From NCBI RefSeq assembly GCF_035083965.1, contig NC_089724.1:27104974-27168973 (forward strand): a DNA stretch of 64,000 nucleotides, given 5' to 3'. The notes under the pieces were generated by a model. That model was not told the origin of the DNA. It did not search any database and was given only the letters and a program-made list of their open reading frames with translations. The position numbers and the translations under genes are program-made. This document shows, piece after piece, positions 1-34,436 of the stretch. Each line of letters opens with the position of its first letter. Positions within the stretch are counted from its first letter, which is position 1. Source of the DNA: Branchiostoma lanceolatum (lineage: Eukaryota; Chordata; Leptocardii; Amphioxiformes; Branchiostomatidae).

Positions 1-177
1 TGGAAAATGAAGAGACCCACGTTTCTTATTTCTTATATTCTGTAAAACATGTGTTGTGCGTCGGAGGTGCCGTACAAACCGTGTAGTCGTGATGTAGCAG
101 GTTTTATCGAGTGCAGAACATGTGTCCGCCGTCCGAGCGACCAGCGGGGATCCCTCCTCCCGCGGGACCGTGTCGCC

Positions 178-205
178 ATGGGCGGGGCCAGGGGCGGGGC
201 CCTGC
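178..205. promoter_or_regulatory. GC-box pair
   Basis: Two close copies of GGGCGGGGCC occur in a locally GC-rich, CpG-bearing segment upstream of WT1. They are Sp1-type sites by sequence only. No TATA box is evident. Confidence 0.3.
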
Positions 206-239
206 GCGTGCACGCCACACATCTGGTAAACAAACCGCG

Positions 240-257
240 ATGACAGCCGATGAGCCG
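240..257 (+). CDS. Candidate alternative upstream first exon ending in GTAAGT
   Basis: ATG plus five codons (MTADEP) ends exactly at a consensus donor gtaagt. It lies 35-60 bp downstream of two GGGCGGGGCC-type GC boxes (about 180-202). An acceptor-like ggttacag at 2801-2808 would join it in frame to WT1 (VVVGHFCLRTSLV before the annotated ATG). This is inference from signals only; it could belong to another transcript or none. Confidence 0.2.
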
Positions 258-354
258 GTAAGTGACCCCCTGGGGACGAGAGCAAACCACGGGAAGGAGC
301 TTCCGTGTAAGCTGGAGATTTCCTCGGCGTGTGCTCGTGCACACCTGACCATTC

Positions 355-631
355 TAGTCTATACTACGCTGGCTATAGGGAGAATATTTGCCGGCGGACT
401 TTGGCCATCGAGAGTATCATTCGCAAATTTGACCCTCTCGCCGTAGCCTTCATACAATTGACTCTATTTGGCCAATTTCTACTAGCCTGGGTGCCATCCT
501 ATTTCTACCGGGGCTCTTACACTCGCTACTATTTTTTGAGGGTAGCGAGTGTAGGAGCCCCGGTAGAAATAGGATGGCACCCAGGCTAAAATTCTACTAT
601 TTTCCCAGTGACCCGAGGCTGATAGAGCCTA
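355..631. mobile_element. Hairpin transposon (TAGTCT.../...GAGCCTA type), host of a nested element
   Basis: It contains the recurrent internal block GGCTATAGGGAGAATATTTG near the left and ATTTGGCCAATTTCTAC near the right, shared with 772-1026, 14878-15058 and 57949-58104. The flanks TGACCATTC and TAACTATTC agree at 7 of 9 positions, an old 9-bp duplication. Confidence 0.6.
483..588. mobile_element. Nested foldback element, 46-bp arms
   Basis: Arms 484-529 and 542-587 are inverted copies with one mismatch around a 12-nt loop. Termini are TAGCCTGGG/CCCAGGCTA. The flanks AATTTCTAC and AAATTCTAC are an 8/9 target duplication of the host element's ATTTCTAC block, so it inserted into 355-631. Confidence 0.8.
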
Positions 632-771
632 TAACTATTCTGCCCGAATAAAAAAAATAGCAGAAATTAGCAAATTGTGATAATCTTTTGCCATTGGGTG
701 AAAAACCGTAATATTAAAACACCAGTTTGGTAATTTGTGTGGCCAATTTGTGAAATTCCTGCAGTCTTGAG

Positions 772-1026
772 TAGGCTCCGCGGATTGCTGGGAAAATAGT
801 AGAAATTGGCCCAAATAGAGTCAATTGTATGAAGGGAGTCGGCTACGGAGATAGGGTCCAATATTGCAGCTGCGAATGTAACCCTCCATGGCCAAAGTCC
901 CTAGCCTGAGTACCAGCCTTTTTAGCCGGAGCTGGGGTAGCGGACGGAAGCTAAAAAGGCTGGTACTCAGGCTACAAAGTCCCCCAGTAAATGTTCTCCC
1001 TATAGCCGGCGAAGTTAGTCTGGTAG
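772..1026. mobile_element. Hairpin transposon with perfect 9-bp duplication
   Basis: It is the same family as 355-631 in opposite orientation (CCTATAGCCGGC near the right end). AGTCTTGAG occurs at 763-771 and 1027-1035. It hosts the nested element at 902-974. Confidence 0.8.
902..974. mobile_element. Nested 73-bp foldback element with perfect 9-bp duplication
   Basis: Perfect 25-bp inverted arms begin TAGCCTGAGTACCAGCC, with a 23-nt loop. CAAAGTCCC occurs at 893-901 and 975-983. Confidence 0.88.
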
Positions 1027-1540
1027 AGTCTTGAGTGCGAAAGCGAAAGTTCCAGACTGGTCTAGACATGGACAGTGACCAAACAAAAGACACCAGGACG
1101 CTCTAAGCTCTGTTCTTCCGGCAGCAAGTGCCATAAAGTATGGTCTGTGACATTTCCTACGCACGTGATTGAAGATTCAAGACCTTCAATATCGAAACAG
1201 ACTTATTGTTTTGTTATTAGAAAAAATAATGATACTCCAAATTAGCCCAACTTGAACCATGTAAAACCTAAGATAGTCATTTTGTTGTAGTGAATAATTT
1301 TATTCCATACTTGTCTTCTTCTATGTTTACTGTTGTTGCCATACTTTGTACCTGCTACAATCTGACAATAGTCGCGCATCTAATTCTCTTCAAGTCACTA
1401 CCTACTCCCTTGGTGCTTTTACCCAAAGCGAAATAACTATGACCCGTACATGTACATAAGAAAATTTATGTCTTCCATCCCCACATCTGCCTCGAGATTA
1501 TCTCCACAGCCTCGTCGAACAAAAAAAAACTTGTCCGAAG

Positions 1541-1674
1541 TAGTCTCCAAGCAGGCCCAATGGATTGCAAAGACCGTATCCAACTGGAAGAAGGAGCTTG
1601 TATAGCAATCCAAAACGTACTTCTTTTACCAGTTTGATACGGTCTTCGCAACATATAGATCTGCTTGGAGATTA
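1541..1674. mobile_element. TAGTCTCC/GGAGATTA hairpin element
   Basis: Inverted ends are TCTCCAAGCAG and CTGCTTGGAGA. The flanks TGTCCGAAG and GGTCCGAAG form an 8/9 duplication. The internal CAAAGACCGTATCCAACTG is shared with 15294, 30126 and 38973 elements. Confidence 0.75.
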
Positions 1675-2847
1675 GGTCCGAAGCTCCTGTCAGTGGAGAA
1701 GGGCTTTCTTCTATCCGCCGTGCCATACTGTGCCCCAGGTGTCAGTATGCCGAACCCGCCCGGACAGACTTGACAGGTCGCGTAACGCTCGGATGGACAC
1801 ACATTCCTTCGCTAAACCGTCTCCGAGCAAAGTCCACAAGCACGTGTGGTCTGTGGTCAGCAGCCGAGAATTTGAAGTTTCAAATGTAGTTCTCGAAATA
1901 AACTCTGCATACATGTAGGATATCGTCGCAACGTGAGACGACTGGTGCATGACATCTATCGGACAGGTCATCGTGATCGATTATTATATATAATGTTTTC
2001 GGTGTTTTCCTTGTGTCCCTTTCTCATCCATAGAAATAAAATTTACAAAATGTACCGTTTTCTGACATATTTCACAATATGTAGTAAAAATCGTTCCAAA
2101 GGAAGCATCTCCATCCAGATGTTATTTCAATAACCATTGGTGACGTGGGTCTACATTGTACGTATGTAATATATTGAACAGGGTCGACTTTCTGTCCCAA
2201 CTAAACTTGCTCGCGTCTGTAGTCGCTAGCGCTTCTAAACCCACATTTAAGAATTATTCGTAGCCTCTAAGATATCCTAGTGTTGGAAGTTCTGATATCT
2301 GATAAGTGATATTGTTTTCCTTGTCAAAAGGTCTGATTCAATGTTACACCTCAACCAGTGGCAACTGGCAAAATTTATGCCCCTACTTACAAGATTAGTT
2401 AAAATATTTCACCCAAGAACGTATCAAGCTGCTCTCTTTCGTTTATTTCCTTTAATTTGTGAGGAAAAGTTTTAAACAACTTTCACCCCAGTGTGATGAA
2501 TGGGAAAGCCGCCATTCTATAGCGTCATCAAAGAGGATTTATTGGTGCTGGGCCGCTGCGAAACAGCCTACGTAACCTCTAGCCCCGCGTCCCCTGGGGG
2601 ACGAGCTGAACTCCTTGCCTGGCAGCCGGAGAACCAGTGTTGCCCTTGTACGCCTCCCGTGTCACACCGATCCTGTCACGGCTCGTGCAGGGAGATCTCA
2701 GACCGCAGACGCGAACAGAGGTTTGTCGGTGGCTAACGACGCTTAACGCCGACGCGTGAAATTCGCCACCCCGGTGTAAAGCTCCGTCACTTTGCCAGCC
2801 GGTTACAGGTAGTTGTTGGTCACTTTTGTTTGAGAACTTCCCTCGTG

Positions 2848-27552
<24,705 letters not shown>

Positions 27553-28006
27553 CGTGTGTACGCAACGAACAATGACGTCACCCGACCACGTGCAGGGCAT
27601 AGGCTACAAGATGCCGGATGATGGAGGAGGGGGCAATAAAATGGACGCTTCTAACTTTTGGCACAAACCAAAGTAATTGTATTATCTGGAGTCAGGACTT
27701 TAGGACTATCATGACTTTGTGCCATCTTTCAATTGGCAGGGCTGTGGTATTATTAAATGGTACCGGCTCTAGTGCCCTGGGCATTTAGACTGTGTACAAA
27801 AATACCACTCGGTTGGTATATCATGAGGCCAAAGCAGAGTTTGAGATTTAAGAATTTACAATGTCCCGACGATCGGATGCCCAACTGGGCAGTGTCCTCA
27901 CCCGACCTGTTCCTGCATTCGTTTACTGCCGTGGACTGAAATAACTCTTTCGTGGCCTTACGTTATGCTATTCTGGAGATGACAAAGATCATCTCAGTGT
28001 TTGTCG

Positions 28007-28106
28007 TAGCCGTGGCGACTCTGGTGGGAAGACGTATTTTTGCTGGAGGAAGCCACTATATGATATACAAGCAAGATACGTCTTCCCACCAGAGTCGCCG
28101 CGGCTA
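28007..28106. mobile_element. 100-bp TAGCC/GGCTA foldback in WT1 3' UTR
   Basis: 31-bp arms (TAGCCGTGGCGACTCTGGTG... and inverse) carry one mismatch. The flanks TGTTTGTCG and TATTTGTCG agree at 8/9. Confidence 0.82.
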
Positions 28107-28969
28107 TATTTGTCGTTGTATTCCAAATGTTTCTTTACACTTTTATCAAAAGTTGTTACACAACCCGAGCTGTAACGTTACAGTTTAGTAAATATGTAAG
28201 TACCTCAACGGCGCCTACCGTCGATAAACGTTTGATGTTGTATTTTGCAATTGATATGTCACACATTCTGTAGACAATCCACGTATTTGTTGTATGTTTC
28301 GCTATTGTTACAGTGTTTTGTTATGATTATACTGTTGTGGTATCTTAATACTTAAAAGTATGATGGAAGTATATTTTTGATGACTCTACAAAATGTATAT
28401 ATACACACATAGATGCATAGACTTCTTAGATTGAGCGTATAAGAGAGCATCAAAGTTTTGTGAAGTGTCCAACTGTCCATTCGGATTTGTACACCAAGCA
28501 CCAACCACTGCGTCGTGATATGAGGAAAATTATTTCCATACATACCGCGTGCCAACTCCAATTCAACAGCGAGTACATTCACGTCGGCGGTGACACCGGG
28601 AGGCGGCCGAGGGCTCTTCGGGCCAGCTTTGACGTCCCACCGCCCAGGGCGTCCCGTCGGCCCGCCCCACCTGAAATTCCCGCGCACCGCAGCCACATAT
28701 CAGGTGCCACTGACAAACACCGCGCTCACCACTTCAAAGCCTTCGTTGCGTTCCCCCGCGGTGAGATAGATTGCCTTGTACTTCACTTTCTCTGGCTCAT
28801 AAATGGAGTCTTTATGCATACCATATGATTATTTTCATATCAGAATGTTATGTTTAAACACTTCCATATGTGTAACTGATCCGGGTCAAATCGTTTAATA
28901 TCGCGTTATTGTTTTCTGTAAAGTTGGCTTAAACTCGTGTTAAAGTTGTCCTCGTTTGTAAGATATGAT

Positions 28970-28975
28970 AATAAA
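28970..28975 (+). terminator. Candidate WT1 polyadenylation signal
   Basis: AATAAA is followed by a GTTTTG/TTGGGTTGG-type downstream element. It is the best plus-strand signal after the WT1 stop. Confidence 0.45.
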
Positions 28976-28990
28976 CTGTATTGTTTTGAA

Positions 28991-30125
28991 ACATTCTTGG
29001 GTTGGTTCCTGTTTTCCATGCTTAGTTAGTGAAATAAAAACAAGCTGCTGAAATCCTTTTGATATAAACAACGTCACATTCCGTACAATTTCGATGGGCG
29101 ACGCTGTTATAAAGCCAGCTGTTGTTAAAGGGCATAAGCAGAAGATGAGGTAATGATATACGAACTATATACTACACTTTCTGTAAGTTATATGCGTTTT
29201 ACGTGACGGCACTTGACAAAGCTCAGTTCTCCCATGATAAGCAATGGCAAACGCTAACTCGAGATACTGTAGAAAAGAACGAATTGTACTGCAGTCAAAA
29301 GGGGTTAAAAAGACCACTAAAATAAGATAAAATCTGTTCTATGTGGGCAGGTGGCCACTGTATAGATGATTCTCGATGATTGTTGTGTCAATGGGAAAAA
29401 TATATATATGTGTGTTTTCAAGCTAGTTGAGGGTTTGCATAGACGGCTCTAACGTGCCAACATGTAAAATATCAAGACTTATAAGACATGGATCGTCGTA
29501 AGGTTTCTTAGAGATCCCAATTGGCCGTGAGTTTTTTCAAGAATTAAAAAGTGATAAATGAAAGGGAAGGATTCTATATAAAAAAACACACCAAAACATG
29601 GATGGAAACAACAAAATACTTTGTCAGATACGCGACAACAGGTAAGCGTTCGCAAAACTAAAGTTCAGTTAGTGGCCAAATCTCTCAAAGCCCCTCCATT
29701 TACTTAAATGTTAGCCTCGACCACCGCACCTCCCTTTACCGGTCAGCGGTAACTACGAAGGGTGGTACCCAGGCTATTCTCCAAGCAGAGGTTTCGATCG
29801 GGGGGCTAGATCTAGAAGTGGCTTGGATTTTAACCCAGGCTATAACCCAGGCTACTCAAACGTGAGTATACAGACTCAGACTTGATAAAATGGTTTCTCC
29901 AGTTGATGAGATATTAGTATATCAACATAGATATCGGGAGATCTAGAGCAGATAGTTCACCAGGTGTAGAAGTATCTCTATGTTTGTGTTTATATAGTTT
30001 TTAATCGTTGGGACTTAGGAGGATAACCCTATCTCTTGACTCTACGCGTAGCTAGGACATCAAAACAAATTGGGACGACGGAGTCGCTTGGCTTACTGTT
30101 TAAGTTTATAGCTAGTCATCAGATA
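28991..30125. other. Intergenic stretch downstream of WT1
   Basis: AT-rich sequence with no supported gene. At 29770-29870 there is a decayed piece of a CCAAGCAGAGGTTTCG hairpin and repeated CCCAGGCTA ends. Confidence 0.5.
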
Positions 30126-30295
30126 TAATCTCCAAGCAGATCTAACAGTTGCAAAGACCGTATCCAACAGCTGGCAAAAGGAGTTTTTAGTGCATTAAGT
30201 TTAGGGGAAAAAGATTGGCGGCGTACAGTTGCAATAAAAACTCCTTTTGCCAGTTCGATACGGTCTTTGCAACCGTTAGATCTGCTTGGAGATTA
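30126..30295. mobile_element. TAATCTCC/GGAGATTA hairpin abutting a LINE end
   Basis: About 39 bp at each end are inverted with one mismatch (TAATCTCCAAGCAGATCTAA). The interior matches the 1541/15294/38973 copies. The right end is immediately followed by the LINE 3' fragment at 30296. Confidence 0.78.
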
Positions 30296-30480
30296 ATAAT
30301 GTTTTATTTGCAAGTTCTTGCCCGAGGGCTAATAGCAACATGAAACAATGCATAGCAAGGGTGTATTGTGCAGATAGTGCGAGTTAACAATGTTGACAAG
30401 TAGAACACATGGCTAAGAACTACTACGGAGTACACTCTACGCTTTTTGGGTTTGACTTCTTTTTTGGAAGCAGATATAGA
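30296..30480 (-). mobile_element. LINE 3' end fragment
   Basis: TTTATTTGCAAGTTCTTGCC and the following 170 bp align with the 7391 and 16690 fragments. Confidence 0.55.
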
Positions 30481-31173
30481 TTTCCAAGTGTATCTTCCGG
30501 ATAACGGTTCTGTGTGTGGCACGCCTTTCTTCTAACAATAAAAGACTCAATGTCAAACGTGTATGACGAGAACTATAAGTATAACTGAAGGTTGAAATCG
30601 TTCTTCCCATGCGGGTCACGAACCGGATCGCATGATTCAATTTTGCCGCGGCGGGGCTGCGGCGGCCGTGTCAGGGTGTCAGGGGCGGCCTTCAAAGGGA
30701 CCACGACGGGAGACAATAGCCGGCTTGGCTTACTAAATTGGAAACATTACAAGTGGTCAGTCGAATTTTCACCATGGTTAGCATCTCGAATTGCACACGC
30801 AGAGCGATCTGTAACTCTCACAGCAGTGGTAGGGGCATGGAAATGCCGGGTAAGTACATGCAGTTTGAATATGCACGCAAGGTGGCGTCCGGTTGCATCA
30901 GAAGATGATTGCACGTTTACACGTCATACGTGTGCGTATAAGTCCGCATGAGTTGCGTTACTTGCGTATTAACATGTTTTTGGTTTAGGTTAAGTTTGCA
31001 GCCGATGAAGTGATTTCTTAGGTTCGATCACTTGGCTGCACAACGGCGGGTCAAAGAAGAAAACAACTTTGTCCCTGCAAACTTTAAAAGGTGTTAATGC
31101 GCAACTCATGCGCACTTCAATTTACGCACAGGTGTGACATGGCCCTTAGAATTTGAGGTAAAGCCCCATTCCC

Positions 31174-31307
31174 TTCTCTCCAAGCGGAGGTTGTTTGGGA
31201 AAATTATGACCTTCTTATCATATGCCCCTGGCTTTATTTTCAGAGCTGACAAAGAACATGTCATACGATAGAAAGGTTACAATTTAACAGCCTCTGCTTG
31301 GAGAGTA
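31174..31307. mobile_element. Degenerate TTCTCTCC/GGAGAGTA hairpin element
   Basis: CTCTCCAAGCGGAGGTTG is at the left and CAGCCTCTGCTTGGAGAG at the right. The centre has diverged and no duplication is visible. Confidence 0.6.
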
Positions 31308-31859
31308 CTACTAGTATTACCAGCTAGACGGTGATCTCGTTGCGACATAAATCGGGTCCGTGTAATCCTTGTGTAACTTCATAATTGTAATATCGTTCAA
31401 AATGTAAAAGTATGACTGAAAAGTCAACAAAATATCATCATTCCAGGGTGGCGTTGTTGCTCCTTTGGAGGAACCCCTCCCTTGACAGACTCCAGTCTTG
31501 TCTAAGTCTAGCAGTTCTTGGCCATGTCATACAAAGCGTTAAAGAATGTTTTTTTTATCTACGAAATTCGTTGAGTGCTCTGTAAAGTTTTAGGTCGCAG
31601 TGAGCGAGCCACCCTAGTGGAATAGGGCTACAAAGCACGTAGTCACCAAGCAGATACAAGGGTTCAGTTCCCTAGTGTCTTACGTATGTTTTCGCAACAG
31701 CTATTACATCTTCCTGGACGAATATGAAATGTTGAAAAGGTACACAACCTCAAAGACATACTAGATGTTGCAGAAACACGCGTTAACACTGAGACTAGCT
31801 GGATCCTTACATCTGCTTGGAGATTAACTCACTAGATAGGGATAGAGTAGCTTGTGAAC

Positions 31860-32040
31860 CATACAGTCTATACCGGACTAACTACGCCAGACACTAGTAT
31901 AGGGAGAATATTTGCCAGGGAAGTTTGGTCACCAGTGGGTTTCATTTGCAAGCGCGGGTGAATATGCCTTACCGTGGACTGATTCTACTGGCCAATAATT
32001 TTTTGTTTGCCGAATTCTACGATCCATACCCCCGTAGGAA
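31860..32040. mobile_element. Truncated TAGCC-group hairpin transposon
   Basis: It carries ACTAACTACGCC and TAGGGAGAATATTTGCCA as in 14878-15058, but the right terminus is absent. Confidence 0.45.
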
Positions 32041-32319
32041 GGCATGGAAAAAGTGAACATGGGGGAGGGGTTTGTAACATGTCGTCGACATGAATGGATG
32101 GATCATTATATTTCTACCACAATTTGTTACCGACAATTTTAGTCCAGATTTGCCCAGACGTTCAATCAATTCCGACATCCGTAGTCAGGACAACGTGTAC
32201 CTCTCTCCCCCCAAACGAAAGATCACAAACCTTTGAGAATTCATACTGTTGGAGGCAATCTCTCGGCGTTTAATGAGACACATACATCAATCTCTGAAGC
32301 TTGTAGAGGCTGCAGTTTG

Positions 32320-32447
32320 TACTCTCCAAGCAGAGAAGGGATTCCATCTGTTTTCTACTTTGTGAGGGGTTTGAAGAGACAAAAAAAATGACAAAGTAGA
32401 AAGCCCGACAAAAACGCCTAAAAACACGTCAAGCTGCTTCGAGAGTA
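32320..32447. mobile_element. TACTCTCC hairpin element, asymmetric deletion
   Basis: The right half (ACAAAGTAGAAAGCCCGACA) corresponds to the 4287/36289 elements, while the left half has lost the matching arm. The flanks TGCAGTTTG/GTCAGCTTG are only weakly alike. Confidence 0.6.
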
Positions 32448-32500
32448 GTCAGCTTGAGCTCATCCTTAGGTTATCAAGTATTACAGTTAGACGTAAAGCT

Positions 32501-33129
32501 ACCACCATATATATACGCCGAGTTTGATACATCATGTATGGACCAATGGCGACGATGATGCCACGAAACCCGGGGACATTATGTTCGTGTACTTGCAGTT
32601 TACTAGCCGAACCGCTAGGAGCACTATTGCACGGTGTTATAGGCTATCTATAGGTGCTTAACCACCATATATATACGCCAACATCATGTATGGAGAAATG
32701 GTGACGATGATGCTACATGTACGAAACCCCGGGAAATTATGTTTGTGTACTTGCAGTTTACTAACCGAACCGCTAGGAGCACTATTGCACGGTGTTATAG
32801 GCTATCTATAGGTGCTTAACCACCATATATATACGCCAACATCATGTATGGAGAAATGGTGACGATGATGCTACATGTACGAAACCCCGGGAAATTATGT
32901 TCGTGTACGTGCAGTTTACTAGCCGAACCGCTAGGAGCACTATTGCACGGTGTTATAGGCTATCTATAGGTGCTTAACCACCATATATATACGCCAACAT
33001 CATGTATGGAGAAATGGTGACGATGATGCTACATGTACGAAACCCCGGGAAATTATGTTCGTGTACTTGCAGTTTACTAACTGAACCGCTAGGAGCACTA
33101 TTGCACGGTGTTACAGGCTATCTATAGGC
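32501..33129 (+). repeat. Four-copy satellite array, 158-bp period
   Basis: Copies start ACCACCATATATATACGCC at 32501, 32661, 32819 and 32977. Copies 2-4 are nearly identical (ATTGCACGGTGTTATAGGC in each) and copy 1 is more diverged, as expected for an array edge. Confidence 0.9.
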
Positions 33130-33204
33130 GTTCCAAGATAGTCATAAGTCACACAAGCCTCGGATAGGAATTGCAGCGTTCTTAACAGCCAGCGTTTGCA
33201 TTGA

Positions 33205-33490
33205 AATGTATTAAGATAATAACTTTATTGCACAACAATTGTACAAGGTGCAAGGTATGGCATCTACTGGTACATAAGTACAGGTCCATAAGACCAATCC
33301 ACCTGATACAAAGGTGTGTAGTATGGGATAAGAATGGGCTTTTACAATCACTGGACGAATTTCGAACGTCTAGACATTCTTTGATATATTTTCCTAAGTA
33401 TACCATGCAGGGGTCGTCACATATTAATATGTACTTGAATTTGCTATTCAGGTCCATTGAGATATATTCTGGTGTATATAAGATGATAGC
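33205..33490 (-). mobile_element. LINE 3' end fragment (TTTATTGCACAACAA type)
   Basis: It shares GACATTCTTTGATATATTTNCC with 54370-54620 and TTTATTGCACAACAATT with the WT1 intron 3 fragment. No coding part is kept. Confidence 0.4.
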
Positions 33491-33849
33491 ATTGTTTATA
33501 GACCCACGGTAGCATGCTGTAACATACAACGGGACGTCTTGCGGATTAACTGTTTTTTTTACAGTAATAGACTAGCGTAAACATGTTGTTCACACGAGCT
33601 ATCGTATTCTATTTATGTTGTCTTTGCGATAAAGTCACCATGGAGAAGCCATCTAGCACAGATGTCGTAAGTTTCGCCTAAAATAGTATTTCATTGCAGA
33701 TAGTATTGTTATGTTAACTCATTTGCATATTTGTAAAATAGCTGGGCCATCGTGTTACTGGCACTAAAAAGATGAGGGTGCGTGATTGGTTAAGAAATGC
33801 TATTAAGACTCAACATTATTATGCGAGTTGATATACTCTTTGTTGAAGT

Positions 33850-34250
33850 GCAGAGGTGCCAAAGTATTCATACGAATTTTACAGAATCCATACGAATTTT
33901 ATGGAATACATACGATCCATTATGAGAAGCATACCAATTCTACGGAATACAGACGATCCATTACTAGGAAACATACGATTCTTACTATTTGTTGGGTCAC
34001 ATGGCATGACCGCCAAATTCAAGATGGCGGCTCGGGATAAGCAGTTCTTCGTACGATATCTTGGCTAAATAATGGCGTATCCCGTCCTGCTAAACTCTAA
34101 ATATCTCAAGCTACTCTAAATTAAGACTAATGTAGGCTTATGTCCACTTAATCCCTTGGAACCAACTAGGAGGACCAGACAAAGCTAGATTCGGTGCTAG
34201 CGCGATGGCGAGCAAATTAGTAAATATCATATGTTTCTTTCTGTATTGCC
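33850..34250. mobile_element. Second copy of the hAT-like element, right end truncated
   Basis: It starts AGAGGTGCCAAAGTATTC with the same CATACGAATTTTAC subterminal repeats. It shares the middle GGAGGACCAGACAAAGCTAG with 18292-18783 and carries a longer interior. Confidence 0.6.
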
Positions 34251-34273
34251 AAGGCCATGCACATTGGGCAGGA

Positions 34274-34436
34274 CTAAGGGCGTTTAAAACGGAAGGAACC
34301 GTAGGGCCCAAAGTAAGTCAGCTGCACCGGTCCGCGTTTGTCAGGTAAGTCATGTGACTTCATGTCCGCAGATGGTTGTGGTGCCGTCCCTGGTGCCGTC
34401 CCACCGGTGTTACCGCTATCTGCAGCCTGCTGGGTC
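34274..34436 (-). CDS. MFSD2-like B exon 13 (C-terminus)
   Basis: It encodes the TQQAADSGNTGG tail through HDLPDKRGPVQLTYFGPYGS and FRFKRP, with TAG at 34274-34276. It has 12 nt more than the copy A exon, from a duplicated GTAP unit. Confidence 0.92.

Larger units (their letters stand above)
27553..28990 (+). other. Probable WT1 3' UTR
   Basis: After the WT1 stop there is about 1.4 kb without a convincing coding frame, closing with AATAAA at 28970-28975 followed by a T/G-rich stretch. A 100-bp hairpin transposon (28007-28106) lies inside it. The extent is inferred from the signal alone. Confidence 0.45.

Noticed and set aside
28352..28828. Open frames on both strands in the WT1 3' UTR
   Set aside because: GC-rich patch with no domain or splice context; both strands are open by composition.
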